A program made the translations under genes and the position numbers. This document shows, one piece after another, positions 27,188 through 36,012 of a stretch of DNA of 64,000 nt. This DNA comes from Pelagomonas calceolata (lineage: Eukaryota; Sar; Pelagophyceae; Pelagomonadales; Pelagomonadaceae), in NCBI GenBank assembly GCA_918797485.1, contig CAKKNE010000002.1, positions 1,020,501-1,084,500 of the forward strand, written 5' to 3'. Every line of letters begins with the position of its first letter. The stretch's first letter is position 1. The notes under the pieces are model-generated. The model was not told the origin of the DNA. It saw only the letters and a program-made list of their open reading frames with translations, and did no database searches.

Positions 27188-29272
27188 CTAAGCGGACACA
27201 CCCCCGCGTTCTTCGAGGAGCGCGGTGATGAGTCGCTTGCACACGTGATTGGGTATGAGCGTGAGGTTCTCGAGCGGCTCGTTCGTCGTCGGCGACGTCC
27301 GCGCGCCGGTTTCAAACCACTCCTTTATGGCGCAGCGCTCGAACGTCGTCCCGTCCGCCGTGATCACCGGGTCCTTCATGAGCTCGCACGTGATCGGGCA
27401 GCACAGGTCCTCGGGCAGCTCGTCCCTAGAAATGCGCAGCCGCTCAATTTCGGCGCGGTGGTGGCGGAGCTCGTCCTCCAGCACGCTCTGGTGCGTCGCG
27501 ACGTCGTGCAGGATCGCCTCGGCCGACGCCTCGATCTTCTTCGCCTTGCCGGCCGACGGGCCCAGGATCGCGAGGCAGGCCCCGGGCGAGACGCCGAGGT
27601 CCACGAGGTCCGTGGGCTTGAGCGACGGCAGCACAACATCATCAATCTCCTGCGCCTCGAAGAGCGGGAGGAGTCGCGTCTCGCCGACGGCCGCGAGAAT
27701 CCGTGCCACCGTCTCGTAGCCTTCGCGCGCGATGGGCTCCTCCTCCTCCTCGCATTTCGACTCCTCAACGGACGTCTGCTTGCGGAGAGCGTCTTGGCGC
27801 TCCCGCGCGACGCGTAACCGCTCGGCTCGCAGTTCGGCCGCCGATGGCCCTTGCGGCACCTGGGCCGGCTCCGGCTCCGGCTCCGGCTCAGGCTCCGGCT
27901 CCGGCTCCGAGGTCGGCTCCGGTGCCTCCGGCTGGGCCGCCTCGGAGCGCTTCCTCAGGAGCCGTTTGGCCGCTTGTCTATCTTTAGCAGCACCTTCACT
28001 CCCGCAGGTCTTGTCTCGTAATCGATTCAACTCGTCGGCGTCCGCGGCCGACAGCGGTCGGTCCGGAAAATTCGCGTAGACCTCCACTAACCCTCGAAGC
28101 TTGGCCGCGGCCCGCTCCTCCGACTCGGACTCCGACTCCGACTCCTCTTCGGGCTCCGACTCTGATTCCGGGGCCGCGGCGCACGCCTCCTGGACCAACT
28201 TCTTGGCCGCGGCGACCTGGGCCGCGGTCCCCGTGATGGAGACGTGGCAGCCGTCGCCGGCCGCGCGCACGACGACCTCCGCGCCAGAAGCTTTGGCGAC
28301 GACCGCGCCGTCGACGCGGCAGTCCAGGGTCCGCTCCGCCGTGATGCGTTGGGCCTTGCGCTTCGCGCGGCGCCGGGACACGTCCTCCGACGCGTAGAGC
28401 GCCGCCTCACACCAAGCCGCGGCGGCCTGCAAGATCAGCGAGTACTTGAGCGTCCCGAGCAATAAACTGAGACAGTGCCACGTGTTGGCGCTGCCCCCGT
28501 TCGCGCAGCTGAACCGCAGGTGGGACCCCCACAACAAATGACCCGCGGGCAGCGCGCACCACACCGTCGACGACCGGCAGAGGCGCGTGTGCAGGAACGT
28601 AGAACCGTGTCCACAATACGTTTCCGCGGGTAAAAGTGGAAATCGATGCGCCCCAATGTTGCCCAGCAATACGCACACACACATCAACGCCGGCCGCTGG
28701 CGGTGCACGAGGCGCTGGAAGTGCGACCAGAGGCGATGAAGACCGTACGACTTCTCATACATAAACTCCAAGCACTCGGCAAATTTCACGGACGTGTAGC
28801 CAATCAGCGTGATCGTAACGGCGAAGAAGGACGTGAGGAAGAGCGTCTGCGTGGACCGCGCCCAGCCGCAGTAGGGCGGGAACACGGCGAAGAAGAAGGC
28901 GCCCGGCGCGCACAGGTCCGTCTCCACGATTGTTCTACGTGCGGTCCACCAGAAGGCCGCAGCCGGGCCCCACGCAAAGGCCGTCTGGAGGCGCGTCATC
29001 TCGTCCTGCCCCAGCAACTTCTCGACCGTCGACGCGCGGCGCTTGCCTTTCGTAGTGCGCTTGGGCGAACTCCCAGCCTCGCGCTCGAGCTCCTTGCGGA
29101 TGCGCTCGCGTCGTAAGGTGGCCTCTACCATGATTACCGCCTTTATCCCCCGGTAGAGGCCGTAGAAGAAGCCGGGGATGACCACATAAGCTAAGAAGAC
29201 GATGAACCAGCCCTCGAGCGTCCAGAGGTCGGGGGGCGGCGGCGGTGGGTGTTCCCACCACCACTTTCCCAT
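27188..29272 (-). CDS. membrane-anchored KH-SAM-U-box E3 ubiquitin ligase
   Basis: With the ATG at 29272 (MGKWWWEHPPPPPPDLW) the protein has 694 residues. The N-terminal 300 residues hold three or four membrane helices (GWFIVFLAYVVIPGFFYGLY, TLFLTSFFAVTITLIGYTSV and others). A KH-like RNA-binding segment follows (VVVRAAGDGCHVSITGTAAQ), then acidic Ser/Glu and Glu-Pro repeats, a SAM-like domain (VGETRLLPLFEAQEIDDVVL), a short coiled coil, and a C-terminal U-box: DLCCPITCELMKDPVITADG, CAIKEWFETGARTSPTTNEP. The U-box binds E2 enzymes, so this should be an E3 ligase on a membrane, perhaps tied to RNA through KH. The frame is open 135 residues further upstream but that part is Arg/Pro-rich and unlikely to be coding. 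Confidence 0.82.
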   Translation of the reverse strand: MGKWWWEHPPPPPPDLWTLEGWFIVFLAYVVIPGFFYGLYRGIKAVIMVEATLRRERIRKELEREAGSSPKRTTKGKRRASTVEKLLGQDEMTRLQTAFAWGPAAAFWWTARRTIVETDLCAPGAFFFAVFPPYCGWARSTQTLFLTSFFAVTITLIGYTSVKFAECLEFMYEKSYGLHRLWSHFQRLVHRQRPALMCVCVLLGNIGAHRFPLLPAETYCGHGSTFLHTRLCRSSTVWCALPAGHLLWGSHLRFSCANGGSANTWHCLSLLLGTLKYSLILQAAAAWCEAALYASEDVSRRRAKRKAQRITAERTLDCRVDGAVVAKASGAEVVVRAAGDGCHVSITGTAAQVAAAKKLVQEACAAAPESESEPEEESESESESEERAAAKLRGLVEVYANFPDRPLSAADADELNRLRDKTCGSEGAAKDRQAAKRLLRKRSEAAQPEAPEPTSEPEPEPEPEPEPEPAQVPQGPSAAELRAERLRVARERQDALRKQTSVEESKCEEEEEPIAREGYETVARILAAVGETRLLPLFEAQEIDDVVLPSLKPTDLVDLGVSPGACLAILGPSAGKAKKIEASAEAILHDVATHQSVLEDELRHHRAEIERLRISRDELPEDLCCPITCELMKDPVITADGTTFERCAIKEWFETGARTSPTTNEPLENLTLIPNHVCKRLITALLEERGGVSA

Positions 29273-29655
29273 CCTGTCTTGATGCCGGGTTCGGGCTGCC
29301 GCGTGGCGGCGCCGGGGGCAGCCCTTCGCGCTGGTTGGGGCGTGCGGCGGGCGCGGGGCGATGCGCGGCCACGTACGGCGGAGCGGCGGCGCGGCTGGGA
29401 GGCGGCGTGTAACGGCGCGGCGCGGCGGGGCGCTTGCTCGGGAGCTGCGAGAAACGGAGCCACCTTCACCATGGCCCCGCACGACATCTGATGTTGAAGA
29501 CGACAAAATGGCCTCCTTTCGATTCATAAGATGTCTCCTAGACGCCTGGCATACTGCCTCCGAGCGATGAAATCGACTTCCCGACATCCGCGGTTGCCCG
29601 AGGGCGTCTAGGCTGTGGGCTAGCTTCACGGCCAGATAGAGCAGAATAATTGGGT

Positions 29656-29862
29656 CTCCAAATTCACAATTCATCATAGTCGTCCACTGAGACCATTTCT
29701 TTACGAATAGCGGCCCGGAAGAGCCAAACTCGGAGCTAGCGTAATCGACATACTAGCAAATTTAAAGATACGCTTCGATAGCGTCAAAAGAATGACCCAA
29801 ATTCAGAATACATCCTAGTCGTTCGCCGAGACCAAAGATTTCAGCGTAGCGGCCCGGCAACA
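29656..29862 (+). repeat. diverged direct repeat pair, about 145 bp apart
   Basis: CCAAATTCACAATTCATCAT...AGTCGTCCACTGAGACC...ATAGCGGCCCGG (29659-29718) recurs as CCAAATTCAGAATACATCCT...AGTCGTTCGCCGAGACC...GTAGCGGCCCGG (29797-29856). Roughly 70 percent of the compared bases agree by eye. Confidence 0.6.
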
Positions 29863-30224
29863 TACCCTCGCGCCTCCCGCGAAGCACCGCCCGCGACATT
29901 CGCGGATGCGTCTTACGGCTCGCCAAAGTACACCAGCGATTGACGCCGCCATCTACCGTCCAGATAGTACATTATATCAACTCCAGCCGAGTTTTCATAC
30001 ACACTCGACGGAACCGGAGCCGACGGCCCGCGCCCGGAGGGCGGGAAAAGAATTCTACTAGACAACTCCCGAGTTTATGTTCGTTTCCTTCCGTTTGTTA
30101 GTGGTAGAGTCCATCCAACCCGCATCAGCGCGCACTGAGCTATTTTAGATATTCCGTTAGGGCCGCGCGATTCGTCGACTTCGGTCCCACGTGTTTGTAC
30201 AAATAAAGCCACATAACCTGCACC

Positions 30225-30600
30225 CGCGAGTATCAGCGACGCCACTATCCAGATGGACCATAACGCCGTTGTTCTATTCACAATCGACCGACTTGCCCGT
30301 TCTCCGCGGACGACGGTGCGTACGCGGGGCACTGGAAAGGCCCCAGACCGGTGGTTTATATAATAAATTTGCGTTTCAGGCGCTTCGGTCCCGGGAAGGG
30401 CCAGCTAACCGGCTTGATTGTATACTACATTGCTCTGAGACCCAAAGATGCTCGGCGCGGGTCGTCGGGCTCGCGACCCCACGATCGATCGTAAATGGGC
30501 GAATTGCTTGAACCTGCGACCGTCAGCCCGTCTATCATCACCATGGACCATGACGCGATCGTTTGTTCCATGATCGACCGACTTGCGCGGGGTCCAGATC
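30225..30600 (+). repeat. diverged direct repeat pair, about 290 bp apart
   Basis: A block with ATGGACCATAACGCCGTTG and ATCGACCGACTTGCCCG (about 30251-30299) recurs with ATGGACCATGACGCGATCG and ATCGACCGACTTGCGCG (about 30542-30590). On the minus strand the two translate to related peptides (ASRSIVNRTTALWS and ASRSIMEQTIASWS), which suggests a decayed duplicated coding segment. Confidence 0.6.
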
Positions 30601-31159
30601 AAGATGTTCACATCCCGAGCGTGGGCAGCCCAAAGTACCCTTCTCGCGGTGTGGATGTCATATACTTGTAATTGACTATCGGTGGGGTAGTATGGGGTCC
30701 GACGAGACCGCTATTACGATTCCTGGGGGGCCTCGGGTTATTGACGTTTTTGACGGGAACGGGGCGCGATCGGGCCCAAATTATTTACTTTTTTCGGATC
30801 CAGATCGGCCCGTGGAGGTCTCTCGGGGTAGGTCTGGTAGTGGGTAAGCGCCTGCACCGCATACGCCGCCGATGCGGCAGCCTAGGGCTCCCCGAGAGCC
30901 CTGGAACCCATTGCCAGGCTATTCAAGGTAGTTTGCCGCAGTGGTGAGAGAATTGGTCGATTATGCCCCGAGCCCGGGCGCATGCGGCGTAGGCGCTTGC
31001 CCGCGACTAGTGCCGACCCCGAGCACCCCCCGGGAGCCCTCGGGACCGCGAACCGACAGGCTTCCGCCGGCGCAGCCCATGCCCGCGGCGCCCGTCGACG
31101 ACCAAAATTTTTCTAGAGCCGCGCCCCGGCGCCGTCAAAACAGACTACACACGACCAAC

Positions 31160-31840
31160 TTAGGGCGAGCAGCACTTCGCCCCGACGAGGGACAGGTCGG
31201 GCCCACCTTTGGAATCCGCGGCCCACCCGAAAAATTCAGCGTCCTCGTCGAACCTGTGTGGAAATCAAAATTTTACGGCGCGTTCGTGCTGAACCATCGC
31301 GTCGTCCTCCACGCCATCGACGCGACGCCTGTTCGGTGCACCCGACACACTGGTTGATTTCCACACAGCCGACGACGTGCCCGGCGCGTCGGCCGCAATG
31401 TCTCCAAACGCAGTGCCGTCGCTCGCGAAGGTCTCCTCGACGTCTGCCCTGGGTTTGGCTGCGCGCTTCCGTCTAGCTGGTGACGTCTTCCTGGAAGCGC
31501 CCACGACCAGGCCCCCCGTGCCGTCCGCGAAGACCATCGCCGGCAAATCATCATCATCATCACTACGGTCCGAGAAGGCCCCCGGGCAACTATCAGACAC
31601 CGCGCAGCCGTCGACCGCCAACAGCTCTTCCCCGTGTTCTTCGGCCATCCTTACTCGCAGGTTCAACTGATCCAATAACCCAATGATGTCGACCTTGTCC
31701 GCCGTGCCATCAGATTGCTCGATCTCGGCCCAGATGTGGTCGTCCCAATGGAGGCCGGGCGTTGCCGCGGCCAGCGCTTGCGCTTGTTTTTTCGGGACCT
31801 GGTCGGGGAGGCTTTGCAAGGCCGAGGCGCCGGCGCCCAT
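31160..31840 (-). CDS. small acidic, possibly N-myristoylated protein
   Basis: Spliced across introner B (31254-31364) the protein has 189 residues. It begins MGAGASALQ, a good N-myristoylation signal. The body has helices (QAQALAAATPGLHWDDHIWAEI, DIIGLLDQLNLRVRMAEEHG), a poly-Asp run (DRSDDDDD), a basic patch (SRKTSPARRKRAAKPR) and an acidic, aromatic end (FDEDAEFFGWAADSKGG). No family is recognised; a membrane-tethered regulatory protein is a guess. The introner donor GTGGAAATC and acceptor give the only frame in which the tail stays acidic like the rest. Confidence 0.65.
31254..31368. mobile_element. introner B
   Basis: In gene sense CTGTGTGGAAATCAACCAG to AAAATTTTGATTTCCACACAG's last bases, containing CGCGTCGATGGCGTGG. 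It is nearly identical (about 95 percent over its right half) to introner E in reverse orientation, so both are young. The flanking 8-mers match poorly (3 of 8). Confidence 0.88.
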
Positions 31841-32091
31841 TTGTTCTATTTATCGCGGCGGCGTAAATGGGTGGAGAGGCTGCTTGTGGCCGGTGGATGG
31901 TGTTGTGGGGCTGCTGTGCTTTCACAGATGGTGGTGGAGGGGCTGCCCGCTCGCACCAACTTGTGTATCGCGGCAAGACGTGAAGCGGGCACGGTCTGCT
32001 GCGTAGGACTGCCGCTGGATTGGTCGCGTGCGCTGGATTGGTCGCGTGCGCTTGTCGAATGGCCTAAAATGCGGCGGCCGCAAACTGCTGG

Positions 32092-32113
32092 CTAGTGTCT
32101 TATTGGACGCTAA
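32092..32113 (+). promoter_or_regulatory. CTAG-bounded promoter element, copy 8
   Basis: CTAGTGTCTTATTGG then ACGCTAA; the last CTAG is changed to CTAA. It lies 193 bp from the LSm10-like ATG and 251 bp from the ATG at 31840. Confidence 0.68.
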
Positions 32114-32306
32114 GCTCGCGCGGATTAACTTTGCCAAAGGCCGGCATTTACTCGGGCCTCGCGATCATAATTGCTCGTCTCAGCCTCTCTCGTTGGTCTT
32201 TGCGACGACCGCTGCGAATTCTGCAGACGCGCCGCATCAATACGACCGCAGCAAACTCACTGCATGCTGCAGCCTTGACAGCCTTGTACGCCATTCGACG
32301 CGACAC

Positions 32307-32930
32307 ATGTCATCTCAGCAGCCACGCATCCCCAAGAAGCAGCGTGCTGCCGCGCCGCGGATGCCGGAGCAGCGGCCCGCATCGCGCGAGCGGATGCCGG
32401 ACCACGTGCCTGTGCCGCCGGCACCCCCTGATTTGATCTACAGCCGCCGGCGCGGCGGCCGCGCGCATCAACAACAACAACAAACTCCAGGCGACGCAAA
32501 GCGGAAGCGCAACGCGCGCAAGCGCCTGCCGCGGACGCACCGCACGCTCGCCGTGCTCCTCCAGGCCGTGCGCGACGAGCAGTTGACTTTTGAGATGAAG
32601 GACGGGACTTCAGTAGCGGGCGCTTTATATGAAGTTGATGCGAACCTGAACGCGACGCTGCGGGGCGCGACGCAGACGCTGCGGAACGGCACGCAGCGGC
32701 GGTACGAATCAGCTTACGTGAACGGGTCCGGCGTGCTGTACGTGCTCTTCCCGGCGCGCTGCGATCCCGTGCGGTCTTTAGACAGGTACCTCGACGCGCA
32801 GGAGCGCGTCGCGCGGACGCAGACGCGCTCGAAGCGAGCGGCGCCGGCCGCGCGCGCGCCGACGCCGGAAGCGATATCGATAGAGGCGCCGGCCCGCCAG
32901 CGCGACCTGGCCGACGGGCCGCGAATCTAA
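32307..32930 (+). CDS. LSm10-like Sm-fold protein
   Basis: A 207-residue protein. Residues about 70-150 are an Sm domain: RTLAVLLQAVRDEQLTFEMK, DGTSVAGALYEVDANLNATL (Sm1 with D-x-x-x-N) and YVNGSGVLYVLFPA (Sm2 with the G-x-x-V/I-x-Y-V/I core). The pattern LLQ...D...V-G...VDA-xN and the residues after Sm2 (DPVRSLDRYLDAQ) are most like LSm10, the Sm protein of the U7 snRNP used for histone mRNA 3' ends. The N-terminal extension is basic and Gln-rich and the C-terminus is basic. Another LSm family assignment is possible. The stop is 27 bp from that of the convergent FKBP gene. Confidence 0.62.
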   Translation: MSSQQPRIPKKQRAAAPRMPEQRPASRERMPDHVPVPPAPPDLIYSRRRGGRAHQQQQQTPGDAKRKRNARKRLPRTHRTLAVLLQAVRDEQLTFEMKDGTSVAGALYEVDANLNATLRGATQTLRNGTQRRYESAYVNGSGVLYVLFPARCDPVRSLDRYLDAQERVARTQTRSKRAAPAARAPTPEAISIEAPARQRDLADGPRI

Positions 32931-32957
32931 TGTTGTTCGTAAGATTACATGTTGTTA

Positions 32958-33695
32958 TTACAGCTCCATCTTCGCGAGGATCTTCTTGCGCTTGTTGACC
33001 CAGGCCGCGAGCTCGGGCCTCGTGCCGCCCGTCTTCATGTTCTGGAGCCGCTTGAGCTCCTTGGCGCGGTCGGCCTTGGACTTGGACGCCTGCTTGTCGA
33101 CGTAGGAAACTTCGCGCTCGGAGCAGCCTTTCTTCGTAGCGGGGTCGCACTTATCGGCCGGGACCGTCGGGCCGTTAATATTCAAAATCTCCATCTGGAA
33201 GACGAGCGGCGCGCCGCCGGGGATCTTGGGCGGGCTCCCGCTGTCGCCATATCCTAATTCAGACGGAATGTACATCTCCCACTTGTCGCCCTCGACCATG
33301 AGTTGCATAGCTTCCGTCCAGCCTTTGATGACCTGTGTGGAAATCAACCAGTGTGCACGCCGTCGAGCAGGCGTCGCGTCGAGAGATTCGCCGCGACATT
33401 TGATTTCCACGCAGTTAATAACCTGGTTTGGCGCAAACGACGTCGGCGAGCCGCGCTCATAGGAGCTGTCAAAGACCGTGCCGTCGATGAGCTTGCCCTC
33501 GTAGTGGCACTCGCACGACGTCGACGCCTTCGGGTGTGCCTCGCCGTCGCCGTCGCGCAGCACCTTATACATGAGACCGCTCTCGAGCGTGACGACGCCA
33601 TCTTCTTTAGCTTTCGCCTCGAGCCAGGTCTTGCCTTCCGGGCTCGTGCCCGCGTGCGCAGCGGCTAGTAGCAGGCATGCGATTGCCGAACGCAT
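32958..33695 (-). CDS. FKBP-type peptidyl-prolyl isomerase, secreted
   Basis: Removing introner C (33333-33422) gives a 215-residue protein. MRSAIACLLLAAAHA is a signal peptide. Residues about 40-150 are an FKBP domain: CECHYEGKLIDGTVFDSSYERG, then QVIKGWTEAMQLMVEGDKWE, then YIPSELGYGDSGSPPKIPGG and LVFQMEIL. The active-site Y, D, VI-W and Y-G-x positions are kept, so prolyl isomerase activity in the secretory pathway is likely. A Lys-rich helical tail follows. The intron phase-preserving insertion leaves the whole frame open even unspliced, so an unspliced form would have 30 extra residues right at the active-site VI-x-GW motif. Confidence 0.9.
   Translation of the reverse strand: MRSAIACLLLAAAHAGTSPEGKTWLEAKAKEDGVVTLESGLMYKVLRDGDGEAHPKASTSCECHYEGKLIDGTVFDSSYERGSPTSFAPNQVINCVEIKCRGESLDATPARRRAHWLISTQVIKGWTEAMQLMVEGDKWEMYIPSELGYGDSGSPPKIPGGAPLVFQMEILNINGPTVPADKCDPATKKGCSEREVSYVDKQASKSKADRAKELKRLQNMKTGGTRPELAAWVNKRKKILAKMEL
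33333..33414. mobile_element. introner C, in the FKBP gene
   Basis: 82 bp; in gene sense CTGCGTGGAAATCAAATG to GGTTGATTTCCACACAG. Flanks are GTTATTAA and GTCATCAA (6 of 8); both encode the same residues, so the duplicate has drifted only at silent positions. Confidence 0.9.
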
Positions 33696-33887
33696 TGTGG
33701 TAATGGATCAGTCTATATTTTTTAATGGATGCCGAAAGTGGGGACTTGCTGCTGTCACGCGCGAAGTTGCAAACTGATGGTTGCACACGTCTAACGAGGT
33801 AGTGAGAGCAGCGATGTGAACCGCAAACGTGTAACTGGGCAGTGTGTGCAGTAATAACTCCAAAAAAGTCCAGCTGGAACTTAATAC

Positions 33888-33909
33888 CTAGCGGCCTGTA
33901 AGACACTAG
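33888..33909 (-). promoter_or_regulatory. CTAG-bounded promoter element, copy 9
   Basis: CTAGCGGCCTGTAAG then ACACTAG, identical to copies 3 and 6. It is 193 bp from the FKBP ATG and 210 bp from the sulfotransferase ATG. Confidence 0.8.
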
Positions 33910-34119
33910 CAAGCACAAAATCGGCTGTCGCGAGGCTGTTAGGAGCGATAGGCATCCAAATTGCCTGTAGAGAAGCGCCTGACATAAGCGCCGAGCGACG
34001 CGACCTCAAGCCAAACACCAGTTGTCCGTCTCGACGCGGCAAAAATAGAGATTGCACAGAGCAGCTCAGGCCTGCAGTAATAACTCGCGACGCGGCACGC
34101 CATCGATGCAGGAAGTAGC

Positions 34120-35241
34120 ATGAAGATAGCGCTGCTCCTCCTCGCCGTCCAAGCACAGGAAACACCGACGCACTGCGGCCACCCCTGCCCGGCACGAGGC
34201 AGCCGCGGCCCGACGAAAAACGTCCACGGCTGGCGCAAGTGGAAGGACTTGGTGCACTACCACATCGCGAAGAACGCGGGCACAACATTAAGAAGCGTGG
34301 TCACGAAGCGCTACGGCGGCTTGGAGCTGCACGGGCCCGGCAAGAAGGCGTATGGAGAATACTTTAATGATGCCGGCCGCAAGTGGGCGGGCCGCTACTT
34401 CGTGGCCATGGCGCGCGAGCCCACCTCCAAGCTCATGTCGCAGTTCTTTTACGTGAGAGCGTCGCTCGGAGGTGATTTCGGCACGTGGCACCGGTGCGTG
34501 ACGTTTCATGAATATGTTGAGTCCAAAAGGGCGCGGCACAACCACCAGTTTTCCCAATTGGTCGCGGGTAGTAGATTAGCAGCTTGTGATCCGTCTCACA
34601 ATGTATCGTACTTCAAGCGCCCGCGGCACGAGGCCGGTATTACAAAAGCTCAAGATGTTTGTAAGGGAGGCGCTGCGGTCCTCAAGAGCCGCATCCTCGA
34701 GATCCTGAGACAGCCTAGATTATTTGTTGGTTTGGTGGAGGACTTCGACGCTTCATTAGTCTCATTGCAAAGAGAAACAGGTTTACCGGACGCGACGTAC
34801 TGCCACAAGCGCACGACGAAAGGTGCCCTAAACAAGCCGCGCCACTTGACGGAAGACACGCGGCACGCCTCATCAAGGCGCAACGAGCTGGACGAGATCT
34901 TCTACGAGGCGGCCCGAGAGGTGCACGCCTGGAAGCGGTGCTGCTACGGCGTCGACGACGCGGCCGTGGCGGACTTTCGTCGGAAGAATTTGGAGTTCCA
35001 GCACTCGACGGGCTGCCACGTGATTCATGATAGGAAACAGAAGGGTCTAGATAATAGAACGGTGGGAGACCCGAACTGGCACGGCCGCGGCACGGACCAG
35101 TACGGGGCCAAATGTGCGGCTTTGGATCCGAGAAAATACGCGTTGCCGGGCGACTCGGACCAGTGGCGGCCGAAGGAGGACTGGTGCCCGCCTTCCTCGA
35201 AGCTCGTGGACGGGGACTGCGTGCCTCGTGCTAGTGTGTAA
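34120..35241 (+). CDS. Golgi-type carbohydrate sulfotransferase (sulfotransferase 2 family)
   Basis: A 373-residue protein with a short signal peptide (MKIALLLLAVQA). VHYHIAKNAGTTLRSVV is the 5' PAPS-binding motif (compare HIPKTAGTT) and FVAMAREPTSKLMSQFFYVR is the 3' phosphate motif (R-x-P-x-x-R/K-x-x-S-x-F/Y). FVGLVEDFDASLVSL is the later conserved block. It should transfer sulfate from PAPS to a sugar of a glycan or polysaccharide. The C-terminal 90 residues hold paired Cys (KRCCYG, GCHVI, KCAAL, DWCPP, GDCVP), typical of a lumenal, disulfide-bonded domain. Confidence 0.82.
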   Translation: MKIALLLLAVQAQETPTHCGHPCPARGSRGPTKNVHGWRKWKDLVHYHIAKNAGTTLRSVVTKRYGGLELHGPGKKAYGEYFNDAGRKWAGRYFVAMAREPTSKLMSQFFYVRASLGGDFGTWHRCVTFHEYVESKRARHNHQFSQLVAGSRLAACDPSHNVSYFKRPRHEAGITKAQDVCKGGAAVLKSRILEILRQPRLFVGLVEDFDASLVSLQRETGLPDATYCHKRTTKGALNKPRHLTEDTRHASSRRNELDEIFYEAAREVHAWKRCCYGVDDAAVADFRRKNLEFQHSTGCHVIHDRKQKGLDNRTVGDPNWHGRGTDQYGAKCAALDPRKYALPGDSDQWRPKEDWCPPSSKLVDGDCVPRASV

Positions 35242-35264
35242 GTGGATGTTGTTGTTTTTCTGGC

Positions 35265-35280
35265 CGCGTCGATGGCGTAG
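35265..35280 (+). other. downstream motif CGCGTCGATGGCGT
   Basis: After a T-rich run (TTGTTGTTTTTCTGG), 23 bp downstream of the sulfotransferase stop. Confidence 0.55.
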
Positions 35281-35607
35281 GTGTGAGAGAGTCGCTTATT
35301 GAGCTAGCCCCTCGGGACCCTCACACGCAGGCGTCCAGCGGGTGCCCAGCCCGCACGTTGAAAATCGGGCGGCGCGGCGCGGCGCTGCGGCTGGCGCTGC
35401 ACGCGCAAAAGGGCCATCGCGCACTCTTGCGGCTGCACTGTGTGCACGTCGCACCACCCACAGTTGTTGCCGTGAGGAACTCTCCGAGGCTGCCCTTCGC
35501 GAACTCAGGACCTGTCCAGAGGGCAGCAGCCAAGACCTCACAGAGCCGCGGCCCGAGAGCTCGCACCACCGCGAACGCTTTCGACGCGCGACCACAACGG
35601 CCGGACC

Positions 35608-35997
35608 ATGTCGTCGACCGCCAAGCTCTTCTCGTCTCCCGGCTTCGGCCACATCGACCCGAGCGTCGAGCGCGGCCAGCTGCGCAAGGAGATCGACGCG
35701 GCGATGACTCGCGTCGACAAGTTGCTGAAGAACAGCAATATCGAGGCGGCCGAGCGCATCAAGAGGGTCGAGGACCTCAAAGACGAGATCAATCAGAAGA
35801 AGGCGCGCATCGCCGAGATCAAGGCGGCGGCGCGAAAAGCGTCGCGCGCGCCGACGCCGCCGGCGACGCCGCGCGAGCTCGCGCCCGTCGCGCCGCCGGG
35901 GTCGCGGTCGCCGCGGCCCGTCGTCCCGGTCCGGGTCGGCCCGCCCGGGCACACGCAGCCGTGGAGCCCGGACCGCGCGAAGGCGCTCAAGACGTAA
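35608..35997 (+). CDS. small coiled-coil protein of unknown function
   Basis: A 129-residue protein. Residues 20-80 form one strong coiled coil (QLRKEIDAAMTRVDKLLKNS, EDLKDEINQKKARIAEIKAA) and residues 80-129 are Pro/Arg-rich and disordered (SRAPTPPATPRELAPVAPPG). The start MSSTAKLFSSPGFGHIDP resembles no family I know. It converges with the PH-like gene with 15 bp between stops. Confidence 0.7.
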   Translation: MSSTAKLFSSPGFGHIDPSVERGQLRKEIDAAMTRVDKLLKNSNIEAAERIKRVEDLKDEINQKKARIAEIKAAARKASRAPTPPATPRELAPVAPPGSRSPRPVVPVRVGPPGHTQPWSPDRAKALKT

Positions 35998-36012
35998 TTA
36001 TTCAAGTTGTGC

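Larger units (their letters stand above)
29273..31159. other. gene-poor, AT-richer island with old duplications
   Basis: 1.9 kb, the longest stretch without a supported gene. Base composition is visibly lower in GC than its neighbours. It holds two pairs of diverged direct repeats (separate entries). The minus strand 30332-30075 could encode an 85-residue single-helix protein (SIWIVASLILAGAGYVALFV), but I do not call it because a diverged copy of its start lies 290 bp away and is closed. 30560-30850 has a short open frame with no recognisable motif. Confidence 0.5.

Noticed and set aside
27860-27925. GGCTCC tandem repeat
   Set aside because: It is coding Glu-Pro repeat of the U-box gene, not an independent element.
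30075-30332. An 85-codon minus-strand frame with one membrane helix
   Set aside because: Possible, but its region is a diverged duplication and the partner copy is closed; support too weak for a gene.
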